Source of the DNA: Typhlomys cinereus
Lineage: Eukaryota > Chordata > Mammalia > Rodentia > Platacanthomyidae
NCBI GenBank assembly: GCA_023101885.1
Contig: JALPQD010000818.1
Coordinates: forward strand, 20,001 to 84,000
Length of the DNA stretch: 64,000 nucleotides
Direction of reading: 5' to 3'
Below are positions 1 through 10,975 of the stretch, one piece after another. The translations under genes and the position numbers were made by a program. The notes beneath the pieces were generated by a model. That model was not told the origin of the DNA, ran no database searches, and saw nothing but the letters and a program-made list of their open reading frames with translations. Numbering within the stretch: the first letter of the stretch is position 1; each line of letters starts with the position of its first letter.

Positions 1-1135
1 AACCCTAAACCCTAACCCTAACACTAAACCCCTAAACCCTAACCGCTAACCCTAAACCCTAAACCCTAAACCCTATAACGCCTTAACCGAACCCTAACGC
101 CTAGACCCTAACCCTAAAAAACCCTAAACAGCTAAACCCTAACCCTAACCTAACCCTAACACTAAACCCTAACCATAACCATAAACCTAACCCTAACCCT
201 AAACCACTAACCCTAACCCTAAACCCTAACCCGAACCCTAACCCATAACCCCGAACCCCTAACCCTAACCTAACCCTAACCCTAAACCCTACACTACCCT
301 AACCCTCTAACCCTAACCCTCTACCCTAACCTAACCCTAACCCTAAACACTAACCCTAAACCCTGAACCATAACCTAACCCTACCCTAACCCTAACCTAA
401 CGCTAAACCTAAAAACCCTAAACCCTAACCCCAACCCCAACCCAACCACCCCAACCCTAACCATCTAACCCCTAAAACCCGAAACCCTAACCCTAACACC
501 TAACCCTAACCTAACCCTAAAACCGCAACCCTAAAAACCCTAAACCACCCTAACCCTAAAACCTAACCTAACCCTAACCCTAACCCTAACCCTGAAACCC
601 TAACCTAACCGCGAACCCCTAAACACCGACAACCCTAACCCTTAACCCTAACCAACCCTAACACGAACCCTAACCTAACCTAAACCTAACCCTAACCACT
701 TAAAACCCAACCCACCTAAACCCAACCCGAACCCTCACCCTAACTCTAACACTACCCGTTTAACCATAACCCTAACCCTAACCCTAACAACCGCCCTCAC
801 CCAAACCCTAACACCCTCACCCAACCTACACCCTCACACCTCAAAACCCACGCCTAAACCCTACAAACCCTAACAACCACTCACCCTCACACCATAACCC
901 CCTCTCACCTGAAACCTAACTCAAACCCAAACCTAAACCCAAACCCTAAACCTAAACCCTGACCTGACCCTCCACCCTCACCCTCCCCAACACCCTCTCC
1001 TCACCACTGAACCCTCACCTCACCATACCCTGACCTCACCCTCACCCTCAACCTAAACACCCACCCCTCAACAACAAACCTACAACACCGGCCTCACCCA
1101 ACACCTCACACCAGCCCTCAAACACCCTACCCTCA
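1..1135. repeat. Telomere repeat, C-rich strand, grading into variant repeats
   Basis: The window starts in CCCTAA units, so base 1 is at or near a chromosome end and the chromosome reads inward. From 1 to about 780 the units are mostly CCCTAA mixed with CCCTAAA and single-base variants. From about 780 to 1135 they shift to CCCTCA-type units (TGAGGG on the other strand), with spacers such as ACACC and CAAACC. The irregular spacing could be real proximal-telomere degeneration or consensus error in long-read telomere sequence. No gene is present. Confidence 0.93.
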
Positions 1136-1139
1136 CCCT

Positions 1140-1620
1140 CACCTGGATTCCCTTTGGATCCTCACCCTGATCCTGATCCCTCACCCTCATCCCTGATCCC
1201 TCACCCTGATCCTGATCCCTCACCCTGATCCCTCACCCTGATCCTGATATCCCTGATCCTGATCCTGATCCTGATCCTGATCCCTGATCCTGATCCCTGA
1301 TCCTGATCCCTGATCCTGATCCTGATCCCTGATCCTGATCCCTGATCCTGATCCTGATCCCTGATCCTGATCCTGATCCCTCACCCTGATCCCTGATCCT
1401 GATCACTGATCCTGATCCTGATCCCTGATCCTGATCCTGATCCCTCACCCTGATCCCTGATCCTGATCCTGATCCCTCACCCTGATCCTGATTCCTGATC
1501 CTGATCCTGATCCCTCACCCTGATCCCTGATCCTGATCCCTGATCCTGATCCCTGACTCTCACCCTAAACCCTCACCCTGATCCTGATCCATGACTCTCA
1601 CCCCTGACTCCATCCCCTAA
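1140..1620. repeat. CCTGAT / CCCTGAT telomere-variant block
   Basis: This is a nearly uninterrupted tandem run of CCTGAT and CCCTGAT, with occasional CCCTCA units marking its start and internal breaks. It reads ATCAGG/ATCAGGG on the other strand, one or two steps from TTAGGG. Long open frames across it (Asp-Gln or Gly-Ser repeats) are artefacts of the 6-7 bp period. The block ends near 1620 in decayed CCCTAA-like units. Confidence 0.9.
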
Positions 1621-2937
1621 CCCTAATCCAAACTCCTAACTCCAATTCTAATCCTATTAGTAAACCTCTAGCTCTGAACTGTACTCCTAACTATAATGTC
1701 TGCCAACCCCCACCATGCCCCACAAAGTGTCTTATTTCACTTACCTTAGGCTTTTCTTTTTCTGAGGCTCCATAATCTGTCGGTACGTACTGACAATTGT
1801 TCAAGGTCCAGTTTCTCCTCTCCCCTGTGAGTACATTTTGCTCAGAGCAAGAATAAGTTCTAGGCCTGAAGCTCACCTGTTATGTCATCTCTCTATGGAA
1901 ACCTTCAATGCCCAAAGCTTGAATTTATGCAGCTGTCTTCTTCAAGCAGACAGGAAGTTCAGCTTCTGAAGAGGAAGTCTCTTCTCCGCAGAAGGGACAG
2001 TTGGACATGTAATCTCTCTCTGCTCCCGACCCCAGGGGTTTCTGAGGGGAGCACGAAAGTGTGCACATCTCCAGGACTTCAGCCCGCTGCTGAAGGAGGG
2101 CTTGCAGGATGCCACACGCTGTGCTGTGAGTAGACCACAGCTGTGAGAAAACCTTCTTTAAGTGGTGGCTCATGGATCTTCATTGCAGTAACTCTTGGTC
2201 AGCTTATCTTCACATTTCAAGTCTCCAGCTGATTTGTACATGTGAATTGGTGCACGATGCCATGTGGGATGTGCAGTTTTTTCAGAGTCTAACTGTGAAG
2301 CAGGCAAGGAGAAAGATGTAGGGACCTCAGGGCCCAGCTCTCTTGATGTTAGCTGGGTGATGGGAACCTGGGAGCCCCAGTATTTTACACAGTTGTTTAG
2401 CTGCCGACGGACAGGAACTCCTGCTCTCTATTAGAAATGGGATTCAGCTGTGGAATGAGTCACGCTAGAAAGGAGACTCTGGTACCGGAACCTGCGGGGA
2501 CAGGCCTGACGTGTCTGAGTGACTGTTGGGCCAAGTGGGGATCCAGCAGCCTGAGCCAATCCTGGAAGTGCAGCAGTCACTGGGCTGCACATCACCCTAA
2601 TCCTAATGCTAACACATTCCTGCTGGAGTTGACTGGCTCTGGTCTCGGTTGGGAGCGCAGGCCTCTGCTCTACTAGAAGATACCATGCATGGTCTCAGGT
2701 CTCTGCGAGCCATTCAGCCATCATTCAGCTCAGTCCATTCCTAACCCTAAGGGTCACAGCTGACGCTGCCCAACACTGGGCGCGGCAACGTGCAGGTCGC
2801 CACAGCTCCTGACAGGGCCCCTGATAGCCCAGATAGGGGCACAGGTCTCTACTGACTGCACAACAGGCCTGTCACCCCCACGACCCCTCTGCTGAAACCC
2901 TGCAGACTGGGAACACTCCTCCACAGGTGGCGCGTGC
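1621..2937. other. Low-copy subtelomeric DNA, no gene recognised
   Basis: Complex sequence begins here. Short open frames on both strands (up to about 83 codons) show no domain. Isolated telomere-like words recur, for example CCCTAATCCTAATGCTAA near 2594 and CTAACCCTAAGGG near 2742, as expected of old subtelomere. Confidence 0.5.
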
Positions 2938-3060
2938 TGCCTTCTGGGATTGGTAGTTTTTCCCTATTAAGTAAACTTGGGAGAGAAAGTAAACTCGGGT
3001 GACAAAGGTTCTGTGAGCTACAAGGCCCAGCATCCTCTGAGCTGTGTGGGCGGGGCCAAC
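2938..3060. promoter_or_regulatory. Possible promoter: two ZNF143/Staf-like motifs and a GC box
   Basis: On the minus strand 2938-2960 reads AACTACCAATCCCAGAAGGC, close to the ZNF143/Staf consensus ACTACAATTCCCAGAATGC. On the plus strand 3017-3035 reads GCTACAAGGCCCAGCATCC, a second version of the motif. A GC box (GGGCGGGGCC) follows at about 3048, in locally CpG-rich sequence to about 3200, with a GAGGGTAAG donor-like string near 3067. This looks like a small subtelomeric promoter, but I recognise no downstream coding exon. The motif matches are direct; promoter function is inference. Confidence 0.4.
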
Positions 3061-4635
3061 GCCGGGGAGGGTAAGCCCCGGCGCTCAGGGGGCCACAGGC
3101 TACAGGGACAACCTGAGTCCTCTGCGCAGGCCTGACCCCTGGCCACCGAGGCCGGGTATAGAGTCAGTGCGCTGGAAATGGGAGCCCCTGGTGGGCAGGC
3201 CCGTTCCCTGGGATGGGATGGGTAGAGCTGGTTCAGTGAAAGTACATTCCTCTCTCGGCTTGCAATATTGGTATAAATTCTGCTGGCGCTGGTGGAGCGT
3301 CACCATGATTCATAAACAAAATTAACCCTTGTTCACCTGTGCTGCTTTGCTCAGGTATTTAGACCAGCAACTTGAAGGTCCAAACCGCAGAAGACAAAAA
3401 CCTTACATCTGATTATCACACACATACAAAAAAAAAAAAAAAAAAAAAAAACACTAAAAAACTCTTTTAAAAATGAAACTCGAAATCCTTAACTTACACC
3501 TTTTAACCCTCTTCTCAGCCCCTGCCCTCCACTCTCCCAGCACTAATTCTGACGCCAACCCTCCAGCCACATCCACCCTAACCCTACCCATGCCCATGGG
3601 CAGCAGACACTTGCCCGAGCTCTCGCTGAAGCTGACGCTAAGGGTCCACAATGCAGCCGACAAGGGCACAGATCTCAGGTTTCAGCTGCTGCTGAGTGGA
3701 GGCTGGGACGAAGTTCCTGTCAGGGCCGCGAGCTGTGCACCTCCTGGTGACACCCTCATGGGGACACTTCTCCACGTTCAAAACCCTGAGGGTGCGGCTG
3801 AGGCCAGAGTCAAGCCACAATGAGCGCTGACAGGTGTGCAGACTACCTCAGCTAGAGGCCTTGCAGGCAGTGTCAGGGGCTCCCGCCCCTGCTCCGACTA
3901 GAGGAACAAGCTAACCCTAAATCCTCAGGATCGAGAACCTTCTCAAGAATCCTATCGCCCCGCCCCCTCTCACAGCCACAAGTGCTCTAGCCCCACCAGC
4001 TCTCCCCCCCCTCCACTCGCAGCCACCAGAGTTCTAGCCCTGCCCTGCCCCAGCCCCAAACACAGCCACAGGTACTCTAGCCTCATCCCACTCCACATAC
4101 AGCCACAGGTGCTCTAGCCCCGCCCTGTGAGCTCTGAGTTGCCCAGGAGGCACACGTTGCCTCCTGGGATTGGTAGTTTTTCTGTAATCTAATCTCAGGA
4201 GAGCAGAGAAGAAAAGGCTCCAGGGACTACTGGCCGAGGCTCTGGCATGGTGTGGGAGACATGAACCTAGAAGCAACGGATTGGGGCTGCAACAGACTCA
4301 CAAGGAATTCCCAGTGTCCCCTGTGTCAGCAGGGAGGGTAGAGCTAGGACTTTTCCTCTCTGAGAAAGACGGCTACAGCTTCTCTGGAGCCAAGTGGGTG
4401 GACTTTGAGCTGCAGTTGCTATGCGGCCATCCCTGAGGGTCTCAGGCTGCAGCTGGAAGTATGGTGCCCCCCTCCACTTTCCACTCCTGGAGATTTCTGG
4501 CAAGTCAGGCCTTCCTGTCAGGATTTTTGAGGTTTGAGGCACTACATCTTCAGTCAACTTTATTCATCTCACAAACATTTATGATGCCTTTAAAAGCATT
4601 GTGTTGTCATTTTGCCAGACTGACAAACTAGAGTC
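3061..4635. other. Subtelomeric DNA, partly GC-rich, no gene recognised
   Basis: This holds a pure A tract at about 3429-3451 and short telomere-like words (CCACCCTAACCCTACCC near 3576, GCTAACCCTAAATCC near 3910). Between about 3950 and 4125 are degenerate tandem copies of a roughly 60-70 bp unit carrying 'agccac...ctctagcc'. Open frames of 60-116 codons lack recognisable domains. Confidence 0.45.
4158..4180 (-). promoter_or_regulatory. Third ZNF143/Staf-like motif
   Basis: The minus strand reads AACTACCAATCCCAGGAGGC, almost the same string as at 2938-2960 some 1.2 kb away, and the flanking bases are also similar. The two sites may be duplicated promoter fragments. Confidence 0.35.
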
Positions 4636-4639
4636 AAGT

Positions 4640-5395
4640 TCAAGCTGTTCTGACTACTCACAATAGCAAGTCATGGAATCAACCTAAAAGCCCCACAGTT
4701 CAGAATGGATAATGAAAATGTGGTAGCGATACACAATGGAACACTACATGGCTATCAAAGTAATTAATGAAATTTGCTAGTAAATGGATGGAGTTGGAAG
4801 AAGGAGTACTAAAGAAAGTATTCCTTATCGGACCAGCCAACTCTTTCTCCATACAAAGGCTCAGAGAACCTTGCGGGAAAGGGGGCAGTAAGATTGTAAG
4901 AGCCTAAAAAGAGGGGAAGGGCCACCGCTAGAGAAGACATTCCACTCAAGGCAGGGCTGCTGCATCCAGCAGATCAATGAAATGGGACTGGTCCTTATCC
5001 GACCTGCACAATGATGGACACTTCAACATATCCCCATAAACTAGCAAGGATTTGAGGAGAAATAATTTCAAGCAGTAGGAACCCTTCGGATAGGGCTAGA
5101 CAGATTCAGTATCCCTATCAGTGGGTCTGCCCAAGGCAGGGCCACTCAGTCTGCCACAGACACCTGAATCCCCACCAGAGGAGATGATCCAGAGGGAACC
5201 CTGGGAATCACAGAAGAAAGTGCATAGGAGGGTGAAATGAGTGGGATACAGTGACGAAGAGAGGGTAGGGAAAGAGGGAATGAGGAAGAAAGGGTGAGAG
5301 GAAAATGAAATGAGAAGGGAAAGAGAGGAGCTGGGATTATTACTCACTGTGCTTCTAAAGCCAGGGAAAACAAATAAATAAAATAAAATGTATGT
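4640..5395 (+). mobile_element. L1 3' end (ORF2 tail and 3' UTR)
   Basis: The text from 'caagtcatggaatcaacc' through 'aatgaaatttgct' is the C-terminal end of L1 ORF2. It is followed by a 3' UTR with a purine-rich tract at about 5230-5335 and an AATAAA-like A-rich tail at about 5368-5390. The same 3' UTR type recurs at 54.9-55.4 kb and 45.0-45.6 kb. It is 5' truncated and non-coding. Confidence 0.8.
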
Positions 5396-5839
5396 AAAAA
5401 AGCATGATAGCAGATATCATTTTTTAAATGCTAACAGATATATCGTGCACAACAAAAACAGAGGTGGGGAGAAATATAAAAGCAAAACTACTCTAAGAAG
5501 ATCTTAATAAAAGCCATAAATTATAAAATCAATTCCAAATACCAGACCCCTGTTGGTCAGTCAGAGAAGCCCCACCCCCAAAGCCTTAAAAGAATATAGG
5601 CATTTTTCTTGCTCTTGGTTACCCTTCAGAACCTCTTAGTAACACTCCATTTTTGAAGACATCACATATGAGGTCCACAGGACATGAAGAAAACAAGCAG
5701 CTTTGGATCGTGAAACTTTCTCCTTGCAATCCAGAATGTAGGACATGGACCATGGGTGCCCAGCAGCACTCACTTGCTTGCCTGCCACCTCTGCTACTGT
5801 GGGCTGCCTCATGTCCTCTGATTGCAACATGACCCCTTA

Positions 5840-7470
5840 CACTCTGTTGTTTGGAAGTCCCCTGGAGACCACCAAGCTGCAGTGCCCACGAAGATGCTGT
5901 TCACACAATTCATGCTGGAGCCACATATGGACCCCTGTTCTCCCTTTTCCACTGATCCTGAGGCTGATGTGTGGCTCAGGGGATTATGGGAGGTCACCCT
6001 GGAACTCAGCCCCCAGGATGTTGAGGTGAAAGCCCAGTGGATGCAGAAAAAGGGGCAGGTGTAGGTGGGAGCTCTAGGCAGAAGATCCCTGCTGGAGATA
6101 GCAGACGACTTGAGGCGGAGAAATGCAAAGGGGTTTATATGGGTGCCAAAGCATCAACCCTGGAGATCCAGGAGGTGCAGAAAAAAGTAGGCAGGGAGTG
6201 GATGTTTTCCCAACCAAAGAGGAGTGCATTTGCTTTGAGGCCTCCTGTAGCTAGATGTGATGTGCTTCCCAGGTGCCCAGGCACTAGGGGATGGAGGTCC
6301 AGATATGAAGTCATGCCTTGGAGGATGGGTCCAGCATGTAGGATGGAGCCAAATTTGTACATAAGCTGGGGCCTTTCAGGCATCTGTGGCACCTTGACCC
6401 AATGGAAACACTTACTCTGTTGTCTGGGAGCACTTGGGGTCCACTGTATGGGACTCCTGGAGATGGAAGCCAACAACCACAGAGGGATAGGTTGTATCCA
6501 GGTCATCCCGATGCAGGAAGGTGGTCTGACAGCCCACTCAAAAAGAAGCACTGCAAGCACGGACCTAAGTCCAGGAGCAACTGACTGGAGAATTCAGAAT
6601 GCCATCTGGTTTCAGAACTAAAGAAACTGACATGGCCTGTGCAGATGCAGGGCACAGGGCTCTGAGGGGGCTTTCTGCATACAGACCCCCACAGTTCAGG
6701 GAAGATCCTGGCCCCTGGGTTCCATGAGGCAGTATGCCAGAAGGAAGATGACCCTGCTCCTTCATCTCCAGCTCACCTCCACATACTGGCCCCAGCTTTC
6801 CACACCCACCCACACCCCAGGTTTGCTATCAGAAGAACTGGCCAGAAAGACCAGCCTGTTGAAGGACAGGATTCATATATGGTTACAAAACCAAAGAGCC
6901 AACACCCAGAGCACAGCATGGCACTGGGCAAGCACAGCATGGCACTGGGAGACGTCCCCAGCTCTTGGCCCCACAGCCAGCTTGACTTGCCAGATGCCTC
7001 TGCTCCTGTGGGTGGCCCCAGATCCTCAGAGCCCTCCCTGCCACACTCCTTCTTGCCCTCTGCTGAAAGGGAATCCCCTGGAACCTCCTAGAGCCAGGCT
7101 GCAGTGGCCACAAGGATTCTTTCCACACAATTCTTGCTGGTGCCCAACTCTCGCCTGCCCTCTCCTCCTCTACAAGATCCTGCGGGGCCCCTCTCCAGCC
7201 CAGCAGCACAGTTCTTCCTTGCACAGATACCCTTGTGTTTCCCTCTCCACACCAGAAAGACCCGCAGATGGAGCACATCCATCCTAGGAAGAGTGAATAC
7301 CCACCTTTGGCTCAACTTCCATGCACAATCCCTAAGCAAAACTGTCCATCTCTGGCTGGTCCACTTTTGGCCACCAGAGACCCTCCAGGGGCAGCATCAG
7401 GCAAGACTAGCCACTCAAATGGCTGTACAACACACCTGGAATTAGGCCAGCCTAATCTCGCCCCATCCTG
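5840..7470 (+). pseudogene. DUX-like double-homeobox relic, internally duplicated
   Basis: In the frame open from 6724 to 7287, residues encoded at about 6739-6906 resemble a homeodomain. They start with a basic RRK, run through EELARKTSLLKDRIHIWLQN and end in QRAN, with the helix-3 W-x-Q-N core at 6880-6891. This is most like the second homeodomain of DUX4/DUXC-family proteins (EELAR...SRIQIWFQNRRA). About 280 bp upstream in the same frame, 6592-6621 encodes RIQNAIWFQN followed by a TAA and then Arg. That looks like helix 3 of a first homeodomain with two extra residues and a stop. The two-homeodomain order fits the DUX family. The block around 5846-5950 resembles 7075-7180 (shared 'cacacaattc.tgctgg'), so a repeat unit was probably duplicated. 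Downstream frames are Pro/Ser-rich without a recognisable DUX activation tail. No intact gene is present. Another PRD-class homeobox is an alternative. Confidence 0.5.
6739..6906 (+). other. Homeodomain-like segment (second homeobox of the relic)
   Basis: About 56 codons remain open, with RRK at 6739-6747, helix 2 around EELARKT, and helix 3 IHIWLQNQRAN ending at 6903. Phe of the W-F-x-N core is Leu, and the Arg at the residue after Asn is Gln, so DNA binding would probably be impaired even if it were translated. An 18-bp direct duplication (GCACAGCATGGCACTGGG, twice) follows at about 6913-6950. Confidence 0.55.
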
Positions 7471-7937
7471 AAGCTCAGGGAAATTTGTGGAAGAGGAGGC
7501 AGTAAGATTGTAAGAGTACAAGGATGGGAGGAGCAATGATATGCAAGACGCTCCACACAAGTTAGGGCCGAAGCAATCATTTTTGGACTTTACATGCCCT
7601 GTGCAATGTCCACACACTATTGACCTCACAAAGTCTAGCATTTGCTAAAGGCACTAGGATCCTGGGAGGCAAGGGATTGACAGCCACAGTATGTTCCTAT
7701 GCTTAACAGGAACACAGGAAAGGGTTCTGGGAAATGCCACTGGGTCCTTGCACCTCATTGGAGAGGAGGACCCAGAGGAGAGTTTGGCATGCAGATTAAA
7801 GGATGCTCCGGGGATGGGAGGGGGAGGCACTGGGGAATGGGGAGGGAGAGGGAGGGGAGGGGGCACAGGGGGATGGGGGTTGGAAGGAGGGGGGTACCAG
7901 TGTACCTGTTAAGTTTGTATGAGCGGAAATAAAAAAA
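7468..7937 (+). mobile_element. L1 3' UTR fragment with G-rich polypurine tract
   Basis: It shares long stretches with 26,030-26,465 and 35,960-36,236 ('ccactgggtccttgcacctca', 'gcatgcagattaaaggatgctcc'). A G-rich polypurine tract lies at 7809-7895 and the tail AATAAAAAAATGG is at 7929-7940. G-rich tracts are typical of L1 3' UTRs. ORFs over the tract are low-complexity. Confidence 0.75.
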
Positions 7938-9624
7938 TGGCTGCACAACAGGAAGGAACCCCCCAGTGGGTTCTGCCAAGACAGCTGCTCTCCAGGGAGC
8001 ACCTGCTACCACCCATTCTGCCCTCTGCCCTGGAGGAAGGACAGCCACCACTCCCAGCACAAGACTTCCCAGTCTTGGACCTCCTTGAACATGTGCTATT
8101 GGGGCCTGGATCTGTCCAGTAGCCACACACCTGATGCAACGCAGGTGCACGGGGTGAGCAGCTACCATTGCCCAAGAGGCCCCTCACGTGGACATTCTGT
8201 GAAGAAAGAGCAGGGCTGCATTTGGTGGCAGAGTGGAAGCTTGCCTCCTTCACTGTCACCAGGAGTGGCATCATCTGGACATGGACCTTGATTAGCACAT
8301 GCAAGCTGAGGGCCACGCAGAGGCTTGCACAGGCCTGAAGAACCAAAGCAAGGAGAGTGGTAACAAGCCCACAAAGAAATGGCAAATGCCGCCTCCACAC
8401 TCATTTCTCTAGGCCCAGTTTCCTTGCTGCCACTCAGGTGAAGTAAGCAGAGATACAGCTCCCATCTGATCCTGGAGCTGGGGTGCCTTCAGCACCTCAA
8501 GGCTGCGGGGCTTCCAAAGGGTGGGGGAGGAGAGAAAAGGGCAGGAGTCTTGAAGGCCTTGAGGATGGCCACCTTTCACAGAACTCGGTTTTGCCTCTCT
8601 CTCACCATGGGCTATCTGATACAGGGTGACACTGCCTCTCCACCTGCAAAGAACTCCTGGGGGGAGAGGTTCCAGGAGCGTGCCTGGACATAGTCCGGCA
8701 CAGGACATTTCATGGAGCACAGACACAACCAGTTGAAACTCATGGCCCCAAGGGGAAGGAGGAGCTGGGCAGCACTCCAGACTCACAATGATGTGACCCA
8801 CTCTTCCAGTGCCAAACTGCACTCTGTTCAAAGCAGAGGAAGAGATGGTTGTGCCTGAATTGTCAAACCAATACCAACTCTTATCTACTTCTGTGCCCCC
8901 CATCAAACTCTTTCTTCTTAGGACTGTGCATACAAATTTCCCTTTGTCACACCACTTCTGGCCCTCAGCCATCTCAGCTGCTCATCCATACACCGTATTC
9001 CTTAACTCAGCACTTCATCCATGCATGATGACTGTACCAGCGTCAGGCTTATTTCCATTATCTGCCACCATCTCTAGAACACTGGGGCTGATGATCAGGA
9101 TTCACACACTGAATCTCCCACCCCTTAGCTTCAAGAAAACATGCATTTTTGCCAAAAGACCTTTCCACAGTGTCTGGAAACTGCCTTCATTTGTGTCAAT
9201 GCTTTCAAAGGATTCTCTCTCTCTCTCCTTGGGTCTGTATTCTGACTTGACTCCTGTCTACCTCTTCTTCCTCTGACTCTCATCTCCCTTGTCTCTGTGA
9301 GCCTCCTCCTCCCTCTTTATAAATCTGCTCCCCTTCCCTCACTTACATTCTGGGTGGTCTTTATGGCTTTGCTTCCATGTTTTGCTACAAGCCTTGCCAC
9401 CCTCATAGAGGGTCTCTGTGGGGATTTTCCTCTCCCACTAGTTTCATTCACTGCTTGCTGTTACAGAGGTGAGATGTAAAGCCAATGACCACAGCCACCG
9501 CTATACAGCTTGAGGAAATTTGAAGTTTCTGGGTGCTCCTCTTGGGAGACCATGACCTTGGTCTGAAGCTTGTCAGACTTCTTGTCAATCTTCTGGAAAT
9601 GTATACACATTTGTCATGCTTGCT
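7938..9624. other. Unassigned subtelomeric sequence
   Basis: Minus-strand open frames reach 163-187 codons (7909-8400, 8409-8972), and a plus-strand frame covers 8809-9276. None shows a domain, splice-linked continuation or repeat identity that I can recognise. Pyrimidine-rich sequence lies at about 9200-9320. Confidence 0.4.
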
Positions 9625-9910
9625 TTGGACTGCAAGAAGTAGGATGCCAGACAGTTACCAGCCTCCTTTTCCCAAGACTGTTTTCTCAGTCACCAGAAGC
9701 TGGGAGATGGGACTCCAGTGCTTCATTACTCCCCTCAGCTTTCAAGCCTGTTACTTTTCTAGAGAGGTTCCCCAGACTCCTACATCCTTCCTTGGGGGAG
9801 GGTTTGGAAAGGGAAGAAATGGTGGTCCCAAGCTGTGATTGTCTCTTTCTTGGGTGCCCTTTACTTAGCTGGGACCACTCCTTTGAAGGGAAGTGGCTGT
9901 GTAGGGAGCC
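9625..9910 (+). repeat. Inverted repeat, left arm (286 bp)
   Basis: This arm is the reverse complement of 10,976-11,261 with only three mismatches by eye over 286 bp. Both arms start at TTGGACTGCAAG and end at GTAGGG(A/G)(A/G)CC in arm orientation. The arms are separated by 1,065 bp. Outside them the sequences diverge at once. The arm itself belongs to no element that I recognise. Confidence 0.93.
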
Positions 9911-10975
9911 TTAAAGGCCCATTTCCTGATTGTGCCTGTTCTGTCTTTGAACATCGAGATGCACGGTGTGGACCTTTTGAAAAGGAAGCCAATACGGTAT
10001 GAGGGTCTGTATGTAAAGGCAATCCTGAGGCAGGAAGGTAATCCTGAGGTAGCCCATTAATAAGGAGCCATTGGAAGCAGATTTCAAGCAGAAACCTTAT
10101 TCGGGGATCAGAGTCTGTGAGCACCTGGCAGAGCATTTGGATTGTCGGCATGACACATCCACGTGTAGTTTCAGAACCAAAGACTAGCTAGGGTAGTGAA
10201 ACCTTTGCTAGACACAGCTATAGTTAACACTTGTCTCTTTGTACTTCTCCAAGGCATTGCCCTAAAACACTAAAACTTGTTATGAAAGCCTCTGGTCTGA
10301 AAATAGTCTTACTTGTCGGGCCATTGCACAGATACCTGAGTTACTTCCAGAAGCAGTCATGTGCACAGACCTTGCAGCTTTGTTCCTAATTGTGTGTCCC
10401 TTTCCATATCCCTATAATGTTCTGCTAATATAAAGGAGGGTAGACTCTAGACCTGGGTCCAAATCTTCCCTCCAAAGTCAAATAGGGCATTCCAGCCCTA
10501 TTTGTAATCCCAGCACTGAGGAGAATGAGGCAGGAGGAAACATGGCATGGCTGAGAGAAACCTGGACTGCTGATTTTGTTCAAGGCTGACCTGGCAAACT
10601 TAGAAAACACTGTCTTTAAAAAGACCTCGAAAAAGCCCAGGATGGGCCAGCTTTAATTTTATTTAAGAGACTGAGGAAAGACAGAAAGTCAGAGAGAAAG
10701 AAAGAAACAAAGGCATGATCATGCATGCATGTTGTGGGGAGAACTTTTATCACAACTTGCAGACAATACTTCTATGAGTTAGGATTCTAGCAATCAATTT
10801 CACTTCAACATGTTTGTGAGCAAGCTATTTCACCAGACACCAAGGAACAGTTCAATGGTAGAAAGTGTATCTCCAGGGTCCAGGGTCCTGGCTTCTATTC
10901 CCAATCACAATATGCCTGTGGAACCTCAGAGTAGCTGCTCATAATTCTCGTGACAGATTTTTTTTGATGTGGTAT
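9911..10975. other. Spacer between the inverted arms, with SINE fragments
   Basis: The spacer contains a B1-like SINE at about 10,480-10,625, an AG-rich stretch near 10,680-10,710, and a probable ID-like fragment at about 10,838-10,915 ('aatggtagaaagtgtatctcc...'). The rest is unassigned. Confidence 0.5.
10480..10625 (+). mobile_element. B1-like (7SL-derived) SINE
   Basis: The strings 'tgtaatcccagcactgagga', 'gaggcaggagga' and 'caaggctgacctggcaaact' are in B1 order, ending in a short A-rich tail. It is diverged. Confidence 0.7.

Noticed and set aside
1233..1448. 71-codon Asp/Gln/Gly/Ser/Arg repeat protein
   Set aside because: It is translated CCTGAT telomere-variant repeat.
1691..3325. Subtelomeric gene of the WASH or other known subtelomeric family
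   Set aside because: I could not match any frame to these families; only promoter-like motifs are visible.
7909..8972. 163- and 187-codon minus-strand frames as a gene near the DUX-like relic
   Set aside because: No domain or repeat identity; lengths are within chance for this composition, and splice support is absent.
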